Shown: positions 53,609-62,519, numbered from the stretch's first letter. The stretch is 64,000 nucleotides of DNA from Robiginitomaculum sp. (GCA_021776565.1 JAJFFQ010000005.1:62001-126000); one strand, 5' to 3'. Numbers and translations are program-made. Notes: generated by a model not told the origin, from the letters alone.

Positions 53609-53704
53609 GTGTCATCCCGGAAAAACGCAGTTTTATCCGGGAACCATTGTCAGCATGGCTATTCACCATTGGCCCCGGATAACCTGACGGTTTCCGGGGT
53701 GACA
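53609..53704. repeat. Dispersed repeat family B, copy 4
   Basis: Begins GTGTCATCCCGGAAAAACG and ends CCGGGGTGACAC, with TTTTATCCGGGAACCATTGT and CCCCGGATAACC inside. It is the cleanest copy, with matching inverted ends. The rest of 53448-53872 has a degenerate hairpin (53504 on), a GGGACTGTCCC palindrome near 53581 and AT-rich sequence with no convincing gene. Confidence 0.8.
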
Positions 53705-53872
53705 CGTTTTTAGATAAAATTTCCGCCCTGTGTCACGGCCCCCCCTCAAATTTGGGGGGACTGCAACAGGATGTATCATATCCTTTTGAAACAAAAGGTG
53801 AAACACCCGTTGGAGTTATACAAGTCCAGCATATTTGCTACCATATTCTGCCTGCATTGTCCAGTTTGTGAC

Positions 53873-55420
53873 TCAAAAATCTGCTTTTGTTCCTGTGCTG
53901 AACAGCTTCTGTTTTTTCGATGCGCGCAATGTCTGATCGCGGGCGGCTTTTATGGCTTTCATCCACTCGCTCATGACCGCCCTGACTTTTATCCGTCTGT
54001 CTATACGCCATTTTACGGGGTTTGCATATTCCTGCCGATTGGGTTTTGACCAGTGCCGTATGACCTTTGGCGGGGTTTGGTCAGGCTCCATATTATTCTG
54101 ATCCGGGTTTTGCGGAAACACCCAGTCATAGTCCTGTTTGTTTATGATGCCCTGAATTTTGGAATATATATTGTTGATCTGTTCGCGTGGGTTCTGGATA
54201 TGAGGATTGAGAAATGCGGTAAATACCTGATTAAAAATATCTTCAACTGACAAGTGCCTGTTTGCAATGTCCACGCACCAGAACAGGCCATTATGGGCAA
54301 TGGCATTGCGGATTTCGCGCATTCGCCCTTGCAGCGGGCTGTGACGTTCCATTTCATCCTTTGCCTGTCTCTTGCTGTAGCCATCGGCTATCAACAATAC
54401 CTGTTGATCGGCATCGGCCTTGCTCAAGCGCCAGAACGCCAGATCAAGAACATTATTGATCTGCATGCCGACATTATAAATGACTTCGACATCACGGCTA
54501 AAATGCACACCGGCGGGCAGTTTGTGGCCCTTACGTTCGGCAAGCGCATCCAGCATGGTTGTGATTCGCGCAACATTGGCATCGCCGAAGAAGTAATACA
54601 GAATTTTGAAATTATGATATTTATAGCGTGGCCAGGCGCCATCGGGATAAAGCTGCTGATATTTGTTCATCCACGCCTGTTTGGAATGTTCTTTTGCTTT
54701 TCTTTCATTGGCAGTCATGATTTTTTTGGTGCGCAACTGGCTGAATTGCGCCATTGTTGCCTCGGCCCTGTCCTTACGGGCGGCAGAGAATACGGCGCGG
54801 ACATCGGCGACGTTAACGCCGGGTCTGCGTCCGGTTTTTCTACTGATACGGGCAATGGCATGGCTGACGGCGCCGCAAAAATTCTGATGCAGTTTTGAGG
54901 GAAGAAGCAGACCAAGGGCGCGTAATGTTTCCCCGTCATCTGGTGGATTGCTCTTGTTTTTCTTTAACTCCCATGCTTTTAGAAAATTGCGTTTTAATCG
55001 CAGGGCGTCGATGGCATCACAAAAAGCCTCCAGGGTCAGAGGAATGGCGTGTTCGGTGCTTAGCTTGTTTTTGAAAGAAAGTTTCATATTATCCGGCAAG
55101 GCCAGCAACAGTGTGACAAAACCGGCATTATAACAGTCCATAAAAGGTTCTTTGGCTCCGCTTTCTTGCGGGACAATACTTTTTAGCAGTTTCGCATCCA
55201 GCACCTCGTGCAATTGCCGGTTGCGGGTATGGTTCTGTTTGATTTTCTCATCGCAAGGCTTAATAACCTCATAGAGCTTTTTCTTGCGCGTGCCATCATT
55301 GAACACGTGCCAGAAAATCGAGGCGATATAGGTGTTTGCCTGTTGCAGGTAAAACAGGTACGCAACCCGAAATTCATCATCTGTCTCAAGGGCTTCAAGA
55401 TTAACCAGCTTGTTTTCCAT
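53873..55420 (-). CDS. Protein with HEPN ribonuclease motif, unrecognised family
   Basis: A 515-residue, largely helical soluble protein with no signal peptide. Near the C-terminus is MREIRNAIAHNGLFW, an intact HEPN RNase motif R-x4-H (Arg371, His376) with the usual Asn after Arg. A possible second HEPN region in the N-terminal half has LRLKRNFLKAWELK (Arg144, Asn145), where the His is lost, and RNRQLH at 66-71 also fits R-x4-H by spelling. The central part (about 260-300) reads KYHNFKILYYFFGD. A basic tail ends the protein. Similar double-HEPN layouts occur in Cas13 and abortive-infection nucleases. I see no CRISPR array, cas gene or antitoxin nearby. Confidence 0.7.
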   Translation of the reverse strand: MENKLVNLEALETDDEFRVAYLFYLQQANTYIASIFWHVFNDGTRKKKLYEVIKPCDEKIKQNHTRNRQLHEVLDAKLLKSIVPQESGAKEPFMDCYNAGFVTLLLALPDNMKLSFKNKLSTEHAIPLTLEAFCDAIDALRLKRNFLKAWELKKNKSNPPDDGETLRALGLLLPSKLHQNFCGAVSHAIARISRKTGRRPGVNVADVRAVFSAARKDRAEATMAQFSQLRTKKIMTANERKAKEHSKQAWMNKYQQLYPDGAWPRYKYHNFKILYYFFGDANVARITTMLDALAERKGHKLPAGVHFSRDVEVIYNVGMQINNVLDLAFWRLSKADADQQVLLIADGYSKRQAKDEMERHSPLQGRMREIRNAIAHNGLFWCVDIANRHLSVEDIFNQVFTAFLNPHIQNPREQINNIYSKIQGIINKQDYDWVFPQNPDQNNMEPDQTPPKVIRHWSKPNRQEYANPVKWRIDRRIKVRAVMSEWMKAIKAARDQTLRASKKQKLFSTGTKADF

Positions 55421-55619
55421 AACAGCAGTTTACCCGGATAAAACCCTGCAGCAATGCAAATGTGCCAAAGATATTGCTTTCCAGATTGTACCATTTGCTA
55501 CAAACGTTACAAAAAATTGATTTGCACATGACCGCTGACAGGAATACACAAGGTTCCTTATCGTTAAACGACCCGATTATGCAGTTTAACAACGCGCACA
55601 GCAGAGCGAGGGCAACGCC

Positions 55620-55898
55620 ATGTTACACCTTCTTGGACTACTCCTGAAGGCCATCATTACCATAGCCATCGGCATTATGGGATTTACCTGGGAACCAAAA
55701 CAGGAGATCAAGGCACCACAGAAAAAAGAAGACGCAAGTGACATGGTCTTGCCGGTTTACCTTATTGCGCCTGTGCAAAAACCTCTGGTGATTGAGGCAA
55801 ATCTCGATGACAAGAACCGCGGTTGCAATGACTCACAGCGTGTAGCTATCATCCCGCAAATGCCCAAACGCCTACGGGAGCGTAGCGTCTCGATTTAG
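55620..55898 (+). CDS. Possible small membrane-anchored protein
   Basis: A 92-residue frame beginning MLHLLGLLLKAIITIAIGIM, a plausible membrane helix, followed by a lysine-rich and then mixed tail (PKQEIKAPQKKEDASDMVLP). The last third resembles noncoding repeat-flank sequence. No family is recognised and no clear ribosome site was found. It could be spurious. Confidence 0.3.
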   Translation: MLHLLGLLLKAIITIAIGIMGFTWEPKQEIKAPQKKEDASDMVLPVYLIAPVQKPLVIEANLDDKNRGCNDSQRVAIIPQMPKRLRERSVSI

Positions 55899-55934
55899 AG
55901 TCTGCACCCTTTCACTCCCCCAATCTTGTCATTG

Positions 55935-56150
55935 CCCGAACCAGTCCACTATTGTCCGGTTTAGCGATTATTTTGTTTTCCTCCCCTGCCCTCATCCTGA
56001 GCTTGTCGAAGGAGCGGGGGAGGTGCCGTAGCAAAGCGAAGGCGGAGGGGGCAGACGTATCCAAAAGCCAGAACGATCAATAAGATGACCTGTTATCACC
56101 CCCTCCAGGCGCATCCGCGCCCACCTCCCCCGTAAACGGAGGAGGAAAAA
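55935..56150. repeat. Palindromic element, family A copy 2
   Basis: The left end (CCCGAACCAGTCCACTATTG, then TCCGGTTTAG) is the inverted counterpart of the right end of copy 1. The TCCTCCCCTGCCCTCATCCT block follows, then GGCGGAGGGGGCAG and the right arm CACCTCCCCCG. In this copy the right arm has lost the CTCCTTCGACAAGCTCAGGA part, so the hairpin is imperfect, and no outer right end is found before the ettA stop. Confidence 0.8.
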
Positions 56151-56206
56151 GTTGGCGGTGATGACATCCTGTGTTACTTTATGGGCATGATTAATCGCGA
56201 AGCGTT

Positions 56207-57871
56207 CTACCCCCGCGAAAATTTCTGAAACTTGATGCGTTTGGGCAGATCGGCATCGGGGCCAAGGCGGCGTTTCTTGTCTTCCAGATAATCAGCAAAA
56301 TTACCTTCAAACCATTCCACATGACTGTTCCCTTCAAAGGCCAGAATGTGGGTGGCTATACGGTCTAGAAAAAACCGGTCGTGAGAGATGATAACCGCGC
56401 AACCGGCGAAATTTTCCAGCCCTTCTTCGAGGGCCGCCAGTGTTTCCACGTCCAGATCATTGGTTGGCTCGTCAAGCAGCAAAAGGTTGGCTTCGGTTTT
56501 GAGCATTTTGGCCAGATGCACCCGGTTGCGCTCTCCGCCCGATAGCTTGCCCACAGGTTTTTGCTGGTCACCGCCCTTGAAGTTGAACGCCCCCACATAG
56601 GCACGGCTGGACATGTCACGTTTGCCAAGGGTGATAATGTCGGCGCCGCCGGAGATTTCCTCCCAGACGTTTTTGCTGTCATCCAGCGCGTCGCGGCTCT
56701 GATCGACATAACCAGGCTTGACCGTATCGCCCAGCCGCAGCGCGCCATTATCGGGCGTGTCTTCCCCGGCAATCATGCGAAACAGTGTTGTTTTACCGGC
56801 ACCATTGGGGCCAATTACCCCGACAATACCGCCCGGCGGTAGACGAAAATTCAAATCCTTGATGAGCAAGTGCTCGCCAAAGCCCTTATTGAGGTTCTCT
56901 GCCTCAACCACAATACCACCAAGGCGCGGCCCCGGTGGAATGGTGATCTGGGCCGTGGTCACCTGTTGCTTTTCGGCACGGTCACGCAGTTGTTCATAGG
57001 CATCAATACGCGCCTTGGACTTGGCCTGACGGGCTTTGGGGGATGAGCGTATCCAGTCCAACTCGCGGGCCAGCGCCTTGCGTTTTGTTTCATTTTCCCG
57101 GCCTTCCTGCACCATGCGCTTTTGCTTTTGCTCAAGCCAGGCCGAGTAATTTCCCTCGTAAGGAATGCCTTTGCCGCGATCCAGCTCCAGCGTCCAGTTG
57201 GTCAGATTATTCAGAAAATACCTGTCGTGGGTAACCAGAATAATCGCCCCGGCATATTCGCCAAGGTGATGTTCCAGCCAGGCCACTGATTCAGCGTCCA
57301 GATGGTTAGTTGGCTCATCCAGCAATAATAAATCCGGTTTGGCCAGCAATAAACGGCACAAGGCAACGCGGCGACATTCGCCACCTGAAAGTTTCGCTAC
57401 ACTGGCATCGGCGCGAGGACAACGAAGTGCACCCATGGCCATTTCAATTTTTGAATCAATGTCCCAGGCGTCGGCGGCATCGACCTGTTCCTGCAAGGTA
57501 TTCATCTCTTCCATGATCTCATCCGAATAGTCTTCGGCAAGCTTCATGGCGATGACGTTATAATCATCAAACAATTTTTTTTCGGCGCAACCCTCAATGA
57601 CATTGCCCCACACATCCTTGTCCGGGTCGAGCACCGGTTCCTGAGGCAAATAACCCGCACTTGCTCCCTTGGCGAGCCAGGCTTCACCGGTGAAGTCTGT
57701 ATCCTGCCCAGCCATAATCCGCAGCAAGGTGGATTTACCAGAGCCATTAACCCCAACCACACCGATTTTGGCATCAGGAAAAAAGGACAAATGAACACTT
57801 TCCAGCACCTTTTTACCGCCGGTATAAACTTTGGAAAGATCCTGCATGTGATAAATAAACTGACGGGCCAT
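56207..57871 (-). CDS. ettA: Energy-dependent translational throttle protein EttA
   Basis: A 554-residue ABC-F protein with two ATPase domains in one chain and no membrane part. It binds the ribosomal E site and gates entry into elongation according to ATP/ADP. First domain: GVNGSGKSTLLRIM, SGGECRRVAL, LLLDEPTNHLDAES. Second: GPNGAGKTTLFRMI, SGGERNRVHL, LLLDEPTNDLDVET. The linker is charged with many Arg and Lys (QKQKRMVQEGRENETKRKAL). Start chosen at MARQFIYHMQDLSKVYTGGK, as in the family. Confidence 0.95.
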   Translation of the reverse strand: MARQFIYHMQDLSKVYTGGKKVLESVHLSFFPDAKIGVVGVNGSGKSTLLRIMAGQDTDFTGEAWLAKGASAGYLPQEPVLDPDKDVWGNVIEGCAEKKLFDDYNVIAMKLAEDYSDEIMEEMNTLQEQVDAADAWDIDSKIEMAMGALRCPRADASVAKLSGGECRRVALCRLLLAKPDLLLLDEPTNHLDAESVAWLEHHLGEYAGAIILVTHDRYFLNNLTNWTLELDRGKGIPYEGNYSAWLEQKQKRMVQEGRENETKRKALARELDWIRSSPKARQAKSKARIDAYEQLRDRAEKQQVTTAQITIPPGPRLGGIVVEAENLNKGFGEHLLIKDLNFRLPPGGIVGVIGPNGAGKTTLFRMIAGEDTPDNGALRLGDTVKPGYVDQSRDALDDSKNVWEEISGGADIITLGKRDMSSRAYVGAFNFKGGDQQKPVGKLSGGERNRVHLAKMLKTEANLLLLDEPTNDLDVETLAALEEGLENFAGCAVIISHDRFFLDRIATHILAFEGNSHVEWFEGNFADYLEDKKRRLGPDADLPKRIKFQKFSRG

Positions 57872-58078
57872 GTTAGTGGTCTTGCCTCCTGCCGGGGTTT
57901 TGCTGTCGCGCACATCTATCCAAGCTGGCCGTATCTGGCAACGCCAGGGTACATGAACCATGTATGTCCAGCCCATGACTGTAATTTAAGTTATTTCTAA
58001 ACCGATAGACTGGTATCCTTTATGCTCAGCACAGCCTATGGCATTAGGTCGGCATCAGAATTAAACCGGTAGAACACA

Positions 58079-60157
58079 TTGAGTCAGCAGTTTTTACATT
58101 CCAGGCCGCACACACACGCCGCAATCCGTCTTGGCGTTGTCGGGTTGTGCGCCGCCCTTGTGCTGAGCGCCTGCGGGCCAAGCAAAACAACTGCACCAGA
58201 AATACCACCACCGACCCCGGACAATCCGCAACCACCACCTCAACCAACAAAGCCAGAGCAATTGATCTCTCGCCAGGCCCTGTTTGGCAGCCCGGTGCAA
58301 TATCAGGGCCGTATCAGCCCCGATGGCACCAAGGTAAGCTGGCTGGCTCTGCGAGACGGGGCGCTGAACCTTTTTGTTGCCGACACCGATGGAAAGACCA
58401 AACCCATACAGCATACCTTTGGCAGTGATGCGGTAGAAATACATCGCTGGACGCCAAACAGCGCCTATATTCTTTATGTGCGCGCCTTTGCCGACACCGA
58501 AACCACGCGGGTTTTCTCCCTGGATGTGCAAACCGGTGCCGTTCGTGATCTGGCACCGGTTAACGAGGGTGATTTTGTATGGCTGGAGGGTGTGTCAAAG
58601 AACTGGCCCAACTTCGCCCTCGTCCGTTTGCGCCGGGCCGGTGAGCGTTTGTTTGATCTTTACCGCATCAACCTTGAAAGCGGTGAAAAAACACTGGTCG
58701 CCAAAAACCCGGGGTTTGCCTATTGGGTTAATGATCTGGATATTACCCCACGACTTGGCATCAAAAATGGTGCTGATAACAACCAGACCTGGATGGTCTT
58801 GGGGCAAAACGGCGAACAAGTGCCACTATTATCGATCAAGGCCGCCAATGTATCGCGTACCCGCCCACAACAAATGGACGCAACATCAACCGCTCTTTAT
58901 CTGATCGATGGTCGACAAGGGCCGTTTTCATCACTCACTCGCCTTGATCTGCAAACCGGTGACCGCGACGTGCTGGCCACCGGCATTGATGGCGATATTG
59001 AGCAAACCCTGTTCCACCCGGTTACCGCAGAGCCTTTGGCATATTTCACCAACGGCCCCTTACCGCGCTGGCGGGCTTTGTCTTTGGGGTTTCAGCCGGT
59101 TCTTGATCGTCTGGAAGACACCCTGGGGCCACGGTTTTTTATTCTCGCCGCCACCAATACTGCTGAGCAACTCGTGGTCTATAGTGACCGGCCAGAACAT
59201 CCGGGCGTATATTCCCTGTTTGATTTACAAACCGATACCATCACCACGCTTTTTGAAACCATGCCAACGCTGGCCAGTCGTTCACTGGCGACGTCAGGGG
59301 TTATCAAAACTCGTGCACGGGACGGCTTTGAACTGATAACCTATTTCACGCGGGCACAGGTTGATGAGCCAAAAATCGCCCCCCTTATTGTCTTGCCTCA
59401 ACCTGGTTTGAATTCACGGGTTTATTATGGCTTTGATCCGCGCATTCAATGGCTAAGTAATCGCGGCTATAATGTGCTGGAAGTTAACACGCGCGGGGCC
59501 TCGGGGCTGGGCCGGGCGTATTTACAAGCCGGGTTTGGTAAAGGTGCCTTGTTGGCCAGATATGACCTTGCCGATGCCGTTCAGGCTGTGCTGGCAAAGG
59601 GATTGGCCGATAAAACCCGCGTGGCCGGGTTTGGCTGGGAATTTGGCGGGCGAACGGTTTTGAATGCTGCCGCCAATGAAAACACACCCCTGCGCTGCGC
59701 TGTGGTTATTGATCCTGTGATCGACATTGCCCAGATCATAAATCGCTCAGAACAAAAAGGCTCTTCTTTATGGCTTTCCCGGTGGCAAAGTGGCGACGGG
59801 AAAGGGCCGGATGCTGATCTGGTTTATGCTGCCTCTCCCTTGACACATGCACAAAATATCACGGCGGCCTCATTGATATTGCACAGCAATGCCAATGCTT
59901 TACTGGATGTAGACAAAGCACGTAAATTCACCAAAAAAGTCCGCCTTGCGGACGGCAAGGCAGCAATGGTATATTTTTCGGAAATTGACAAAGCGGTGTT
60001 TGGTGGGCCTGGTTTTATTCCTTTTGCCGCCCTTACCGAAGCCTTTTTGGCGGACTGTCTTGACGGTCTGGCCCAGCCTGTTGGCAATGTTCTTGATGAA
60101 CTGACCTATGAGGTCAATGCCGGCCCGGACGGGGTGCCAGGGGTGCCACAGCGTTAA
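58079..60157 (+). CDS. S9-family prolyl oligopeptidase homologue, probably catalytically inactive lipoprotein
   Basis: A 692-residue protein. The signal peptide ends in the lipobox LSAC, then a Pro-rich linker (TAPEIPPPTPDNPQPPPQPT). A beta-propeller (about 70-400) is followed by an alpha/beta-hydrolase domain (about 430-670): RGASGLGRAYLQAG, DLADAVQAVLAKG. The nucleophile elbow, usually GxSxGG, here reads GFGWEFGGR with Glu521 where Ser is expected. The acid and base positions also look lost (LILHSNANALLDVDKARKF; YFSEIDKAVFGGPGF lacks the His). The fold is retained but hydrolysis is doubtful. Confidence 0.85.
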   Translation: MSQQFLHSRPHTHAAIRLGVVGLCAALVLSACGPSKTTAPEIPPPTPDNPQPPPQPTKPEQLISRQALFGSPVQYQGRISPDGTKVSWLALRDGALNLFVADTDGKTKPIQHTFGSDAVEIHRWTPNSAYILYVRAFADTETTRVFSLDVQTGAVRDLAPVNEGDFVWLEGVSKNWPNFALVRLRRAGERLFDLYRINLESGEKTLVAKNPGFAYWVNDLDITPRLGIKNGADNNQTWMVLGQNGEQVPLLSIKAANVSRTRPQQMDATSTALYLIDGRQGPFSSLTRLDLQTGDRDVLATGIDGDIEQTLFHPVTAEPLAYFTNGPLPRWRALSLGFQPVLDRLEDTLGPRFFILAATNTAEQLVVYSDRPEHPGVYSLFDLQTDTITTLFETMPTLASRSLATSGVIKTRARDGFELITYFTRAQVDEPKIAPLIVLPQPGLNSRVYYGFDPRIQWLSNRGYNVLEVNTRGASGLGRAYLQAGFGKGALLARYDLADAVQAVLAKGLADKTRVAGFGWEFGGRTVLNAAANENTPLRCAVVIDPVIDIAQIINRSEQKGSSLWLSRWQSGDGKGPDADLVYAASPLTHAQNITAASLILHSNANALLDVDKARKFTKKVRLADGKAAMVYFSEIDKAVFGGPGFIPFAALTEAFLADCLDGLAQPVGNVLDELTYEVNAGPDGVPGVPQR

Positions 60158-60897
60158 GCACCTTCTTTGCCAAGCGCATCACGCACCTTGCCATATTCAC
60201 CGCCCCAGTTATCGGTCATGGTATTACGAATAGTCCAAAGCTGTGGATAAAACTGGCGGCGAATACCGGCTTGCAACAAATCAACCGAGCGCCCCTTGAG
60301 TGAGTTGGCACCCAGCCCGATAGAGCGGGCAATAAGTTGCATATGACGATAGCCAAAACGCTGAAACTTGGAATCAAATTCGGCAAGACATTCAGCAACT
60401 TTATAGGCATCACAATGGCTATATTCGCTATCATAAATGCTCTTCACGGTTTTACCATCTGCCTCAAGGTAATGGGCGTTAAACGTTTCCCACAACAAGG
60501 GGGCCATGCGCATCAACACACGAAACCCAGGGGATTCCTGCCCACTGCCATTACCAAGCGCCAGGCGAATTTGCTGATATTCCTTGGGCGACATGGTTTC
60601 AAGAAGCGCAAGCTGCTGGTTCATCATGCTTTGTAGCAAATCCACCCGATCAAAAAGCGTGGTAATCCGGTTGGTGTTTTTTTCGGCCATATACTCATCA
60701 ATGTCGAGCAGGGTATAAGCCATCAGCTTCATCCACAGCTCTTCAACCTGATGCACGATCTGGAACTGCAACTCATCCTTGTTGCAAAAATCCTCAAAAG
60801 GCTTCTGGCAGGCAAGCAAGGCATCAGAATTGAGATAAACCTCATAGTCCAGGCCAGTTTGCCCCTTCATCATTTTATAAAAACCCTGTCGATCCAC
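60154..60897 (-). CDS. kynA: Tryptophan 2,3-dioxygenase
   Basis: A 247-residue heme enzyme opening the indole ring of tryptophan to N-formylkynurenine. Family segments are LNSDALLACQKPFEDFCNKD, ELQFQIVHQVEELWMKLMAY (the His contacts substrate), GNGSGQESPGFRVLMRMAPL with the expected SxxFR-type contacts and the heme-ligand region near the C-terminus. It is somewhat shorter at the N-terminus than typical TDO. It is divergent from an Lrp/AsnC regulator, a setting in which such regulators control kynurenine genes in Pseudomonas. It overlaps the S9 homologue by four bases in convergent orientation. Confidence 0.9.
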   Translation of the reverse strand: MDRQGFYKMMKGQTGLDYEVYLNSDALLACQKPFEDFCNKDELQFQIVHQVEELWMKLMAYTLLDIDEYMAEKNTNRITTLFDRVDLLQSMMNQQLALLETMSPKEYQQIRLALGNGSGQESPGFRVLMRMAPLLWETFNAHYLEADGKTVKSIYDSEYSHCDAYKVAECLAEFDSKFQRFGYRHMQLIARSIGLGANSLKGRSVDLLQAGIRRQFYPQLWTIRNTMTDNWGGEYGKVRDALGKEGA

Positions 60898-61076
60898 GGC
60901 AGATACTCCCTGTCTTCACCGACAGCTCCAGACCGTCAGCACCAAAATCAGATAGAAAGATACGGCGTTATTACGACTATCTCAAACGTATTTTCTCTTT
61001 ATAATTCTAAAACCATAGTGTAATTCACTACAAATCATACGAATAAAGGCCAAATATCATCAAAAGGTGCTGAGAA

Positions 61077-61535
61077 GTGGATAAAACTGACAAAAAAATT
61101 CTGGCCATTCTTCAGAACGAGGGACGGATCAGCAATGTGGCACTGGCCCGCCGGGTCAATCTTTCCCCCACACCCTGCATGCACCGGGTGCGCCAACTTG
61201 AGGAAAAAGGGTACATTACCGGATATCGGGCAATACTTAACCCCGAAGTGCTGGGCCTGAGCGTTTGTGCCTTTGTGTTGATAAAGCTGGAACGCAACAC
61301 CCGCGATCAGGCCGAGGCTTTTGAGCGCGCCATTGTCACAATACCCCAGGCCAGTGAATACTTTTCCACGGCGGGCACTCATGATTATATGGTGAAAATT
61401 TATGCCCGTGACCTTCGCGCTTATCAGCAGATAATCAATGACAAGATCGCCACGCTACCTTTTATTGATGACGTGCAATCCACCATCATCCTTGCCGAAC
61501 ATCGCACGGTAGGTGGCTTGTGCGCACAGGGATAA
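61077..61535 (+). CDS. Lrp/AsnC-family regulator
   Basis: A 152-residue regulator starting at GTG. The helix-turn-helix is KKILAILQNEGRISNVALAR RVNLS followed by the recognition helix PTPCMHRVRQLEEKGYITGY. The C-terminal ligand-binding (RAM) domain contains VLIKLERNTRDQAEAFERAI and the AGTHDYMVKIYA motif. It lies divergent from kynA, so it is the likely local regulator, analogous to KynR. Binding of kynurenine or tryptophan is inferred. Confidence 0.9.
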   Translation: MDKTDKKILAILQNEGRISNVALARRVNLSPTPCMHRVRQLEEKGYITGYRAILNPEVLGLSVCAFVLIKLERNTRDQAEAFERAIVTIPQASEYFSTAGTHDYMVKIYARDLRAYQQIINDKIATLPFIDDVQSTIILAEHRTVGGLCAQG

Positions 61536-61565
61536 ATGATGGTTCCTCGCACATTTGTTAGATAC

Positions 61566-61639
61566 TGGAGCGGGTGAAGGGAATCGAACCCTCGTATTCA
61601 GCTTGGGAAGCTGCTGCTCTACCATTGAGCTACACCCGC
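61566..61639 (-). tRNA. tRNA-Gly (anticodon CCC)
   Basis: The minus strand folds as a cloverleaf: acceptor GCGGGTG pairing with CACCCGC, D-arm GCTCAATGGTAGAGC, anticodon loop TTCCCAA giving anticodon CCC, T-arm GAGGGTTCGATTCCCTT, discriminator T and an encoded CCA. Length is 74 nt including CCA. Confidence 0.93.
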
Positions 61640-61692
61640 CATATTATGAGATTATAGCTATCTATGGTTCTGCGCCAAGCCGGATCGTGCAG

Positions 61693-61899
61693 CTATTCCT
61701 GTTTCTCAAGCTCATCATCAAAAATGTCTTCAATACGGCCCTCAAACAGCCGCGCAATGGCAAAAGCCAGAGGCAAGGACGGGTCGTACTTGCCGGTCTC
61801 TATGGCGTTGATGCTCTGGCGGGATACATCAAGGTGTTGCGCCAGAACCGCCTGACTCCAGCGCCGTTCGGCGCGCAACACCCGCAAACGATTTTTCAT
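61693..61899 (-). CDS. XRE-family regulator, YozG type
   Basis: A 68-residue DNA-binding protein from MKNRLRVLRAERRWSQAVLA. The helix-turn-helix (SQAVLAQHLDVSRQSINAIE) and the GKYDPSLPLAFAIARLF region match the small Xre/YozG group. Its ATG overlaps the stop of the membrane gene by four bases. Regulators of this type commonly sit after a DUF2178-like membrane protein. It probably controls its own operon. Confidence 0.88.
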   Translation of the reverse strand: MKNRLRVLRAERRWSQAVLAQHLDVSRQSINAIETGKYDPSLPLAFAIARLFEGRIEDIFDDELEKQE

Positions 61900-62519
61900 C
61901 GAAACCCCCTGCGCACAAAGGGCTGTACCAGACCGAACAAACCAAAATATACCACAACCACAAGATAAAGCGGGAAGTCCGGCGCTTCGGCAAAATTTTC
62001 CAAAAACCCCCATATGGCGGCAAAAAAGAATGTCAGGGCAGCACTGGCCATAACCGATCGTGTCATAATCATGCGCTCAAATTCATCAACATCAGGATCA
62101 GCGATTAGACGCGATACCGCCCAGATAATGCCGCCTATGGGTAGTGCCGTCAGCACAGCCAACAAGGCCTTGATTTGCACGGATAGCTCAAAACGGTCCA
62201 GCGCAACAATAGAAGCCATCAAAATAATAACATAAAAAAACATGCTGACCCCCATGCGCACCATATAACGTCGCACCGGCGCCATACGATGCGCCGAAAG
62301 CGGTAAATCAGGATTGTTATTGGTATAATTCAGGGAAAGCGGAATAATTCCAAACAGGGGCAAGGTAGGCAAAATGTAAGCCAGTAGCGACAGCGCATAA
62401 GGCAAGCTGGCACGGGCTGTAAATACGCCTGCCAACCATTCCAGCACCAGAAAAGCCAAAATCAATCCGGCCAGTTGCATAAAAAACAGACGCTTTCTTG
62501 CGGTCATTGCGCTCTCCAT
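61896..62519 (-). CDS. Polytopic membrane protein paired with XRE regulator
   Basis: A 207-residue protein with about six membrane helices (LFFMQLAGLILAFLVLEWLA; ALSLLAYILPTLPLFGIIPL; MFFYVIILMASIVALDRF; ALLAVLTALPIGGIIWAV; and two near the C-terminus) and a cytoplasmic DPDVDEFERMIMTRSV loop with conserved acid and Arg residues. That loop, with its DExE-like pattern, is seen in membrane partners of small XRE regulators. Start at MESAMTARKRLFF or the ATG four codons in. No function is known. Confidence 0.72.
   Translation of the reverse strand: MESAMTARKRLFFMQLAGLILAFLVLEWLAGVFTARASLPYALSLLAYILPTLPLFGIIPLSLNYTNNNPDLPLSAHRMAPVRRYMVRMGVSMFFYVIILMASIVALDRFELSVQIKALLAVLTALPIGGIIWAVSRLIADPDVDEFERMIMTRSVMASAALTFFFAAIWGFLENFAEAPDFPLYLVVVVYFGLFGLVQPFVRRGFR

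Noticed and set aside
53448-53872. A CRISPR array that could serve the HEPN protein
   Set aside because: The repeats here are dispersed, differ in length and are not regularly spaced. Nor is an array present upstream of the gene or elsewhere in the window.
53771-54049. 92-codon frame before the HEPN gene
   Set aside because: It overlaps the 3' end of the HEPN gene on the opposite strand and has no ribosome site; its cysteine-rich look comes from base composition.
53873-55420. Calling the HEPN protein a Cas13
   Set aside because: At 515 residues it is much shorter than most Cas13s, only one motif is clearly intact, and there is no array or cas1/cas2. The motif match alone does not support the name.
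61555-61968. 137-codon frame at the right of the Lrp gene
   Set aside because: It runs over the tRNA-Gly gene and the XRE gene on the other strand and has no homology-like pattern.
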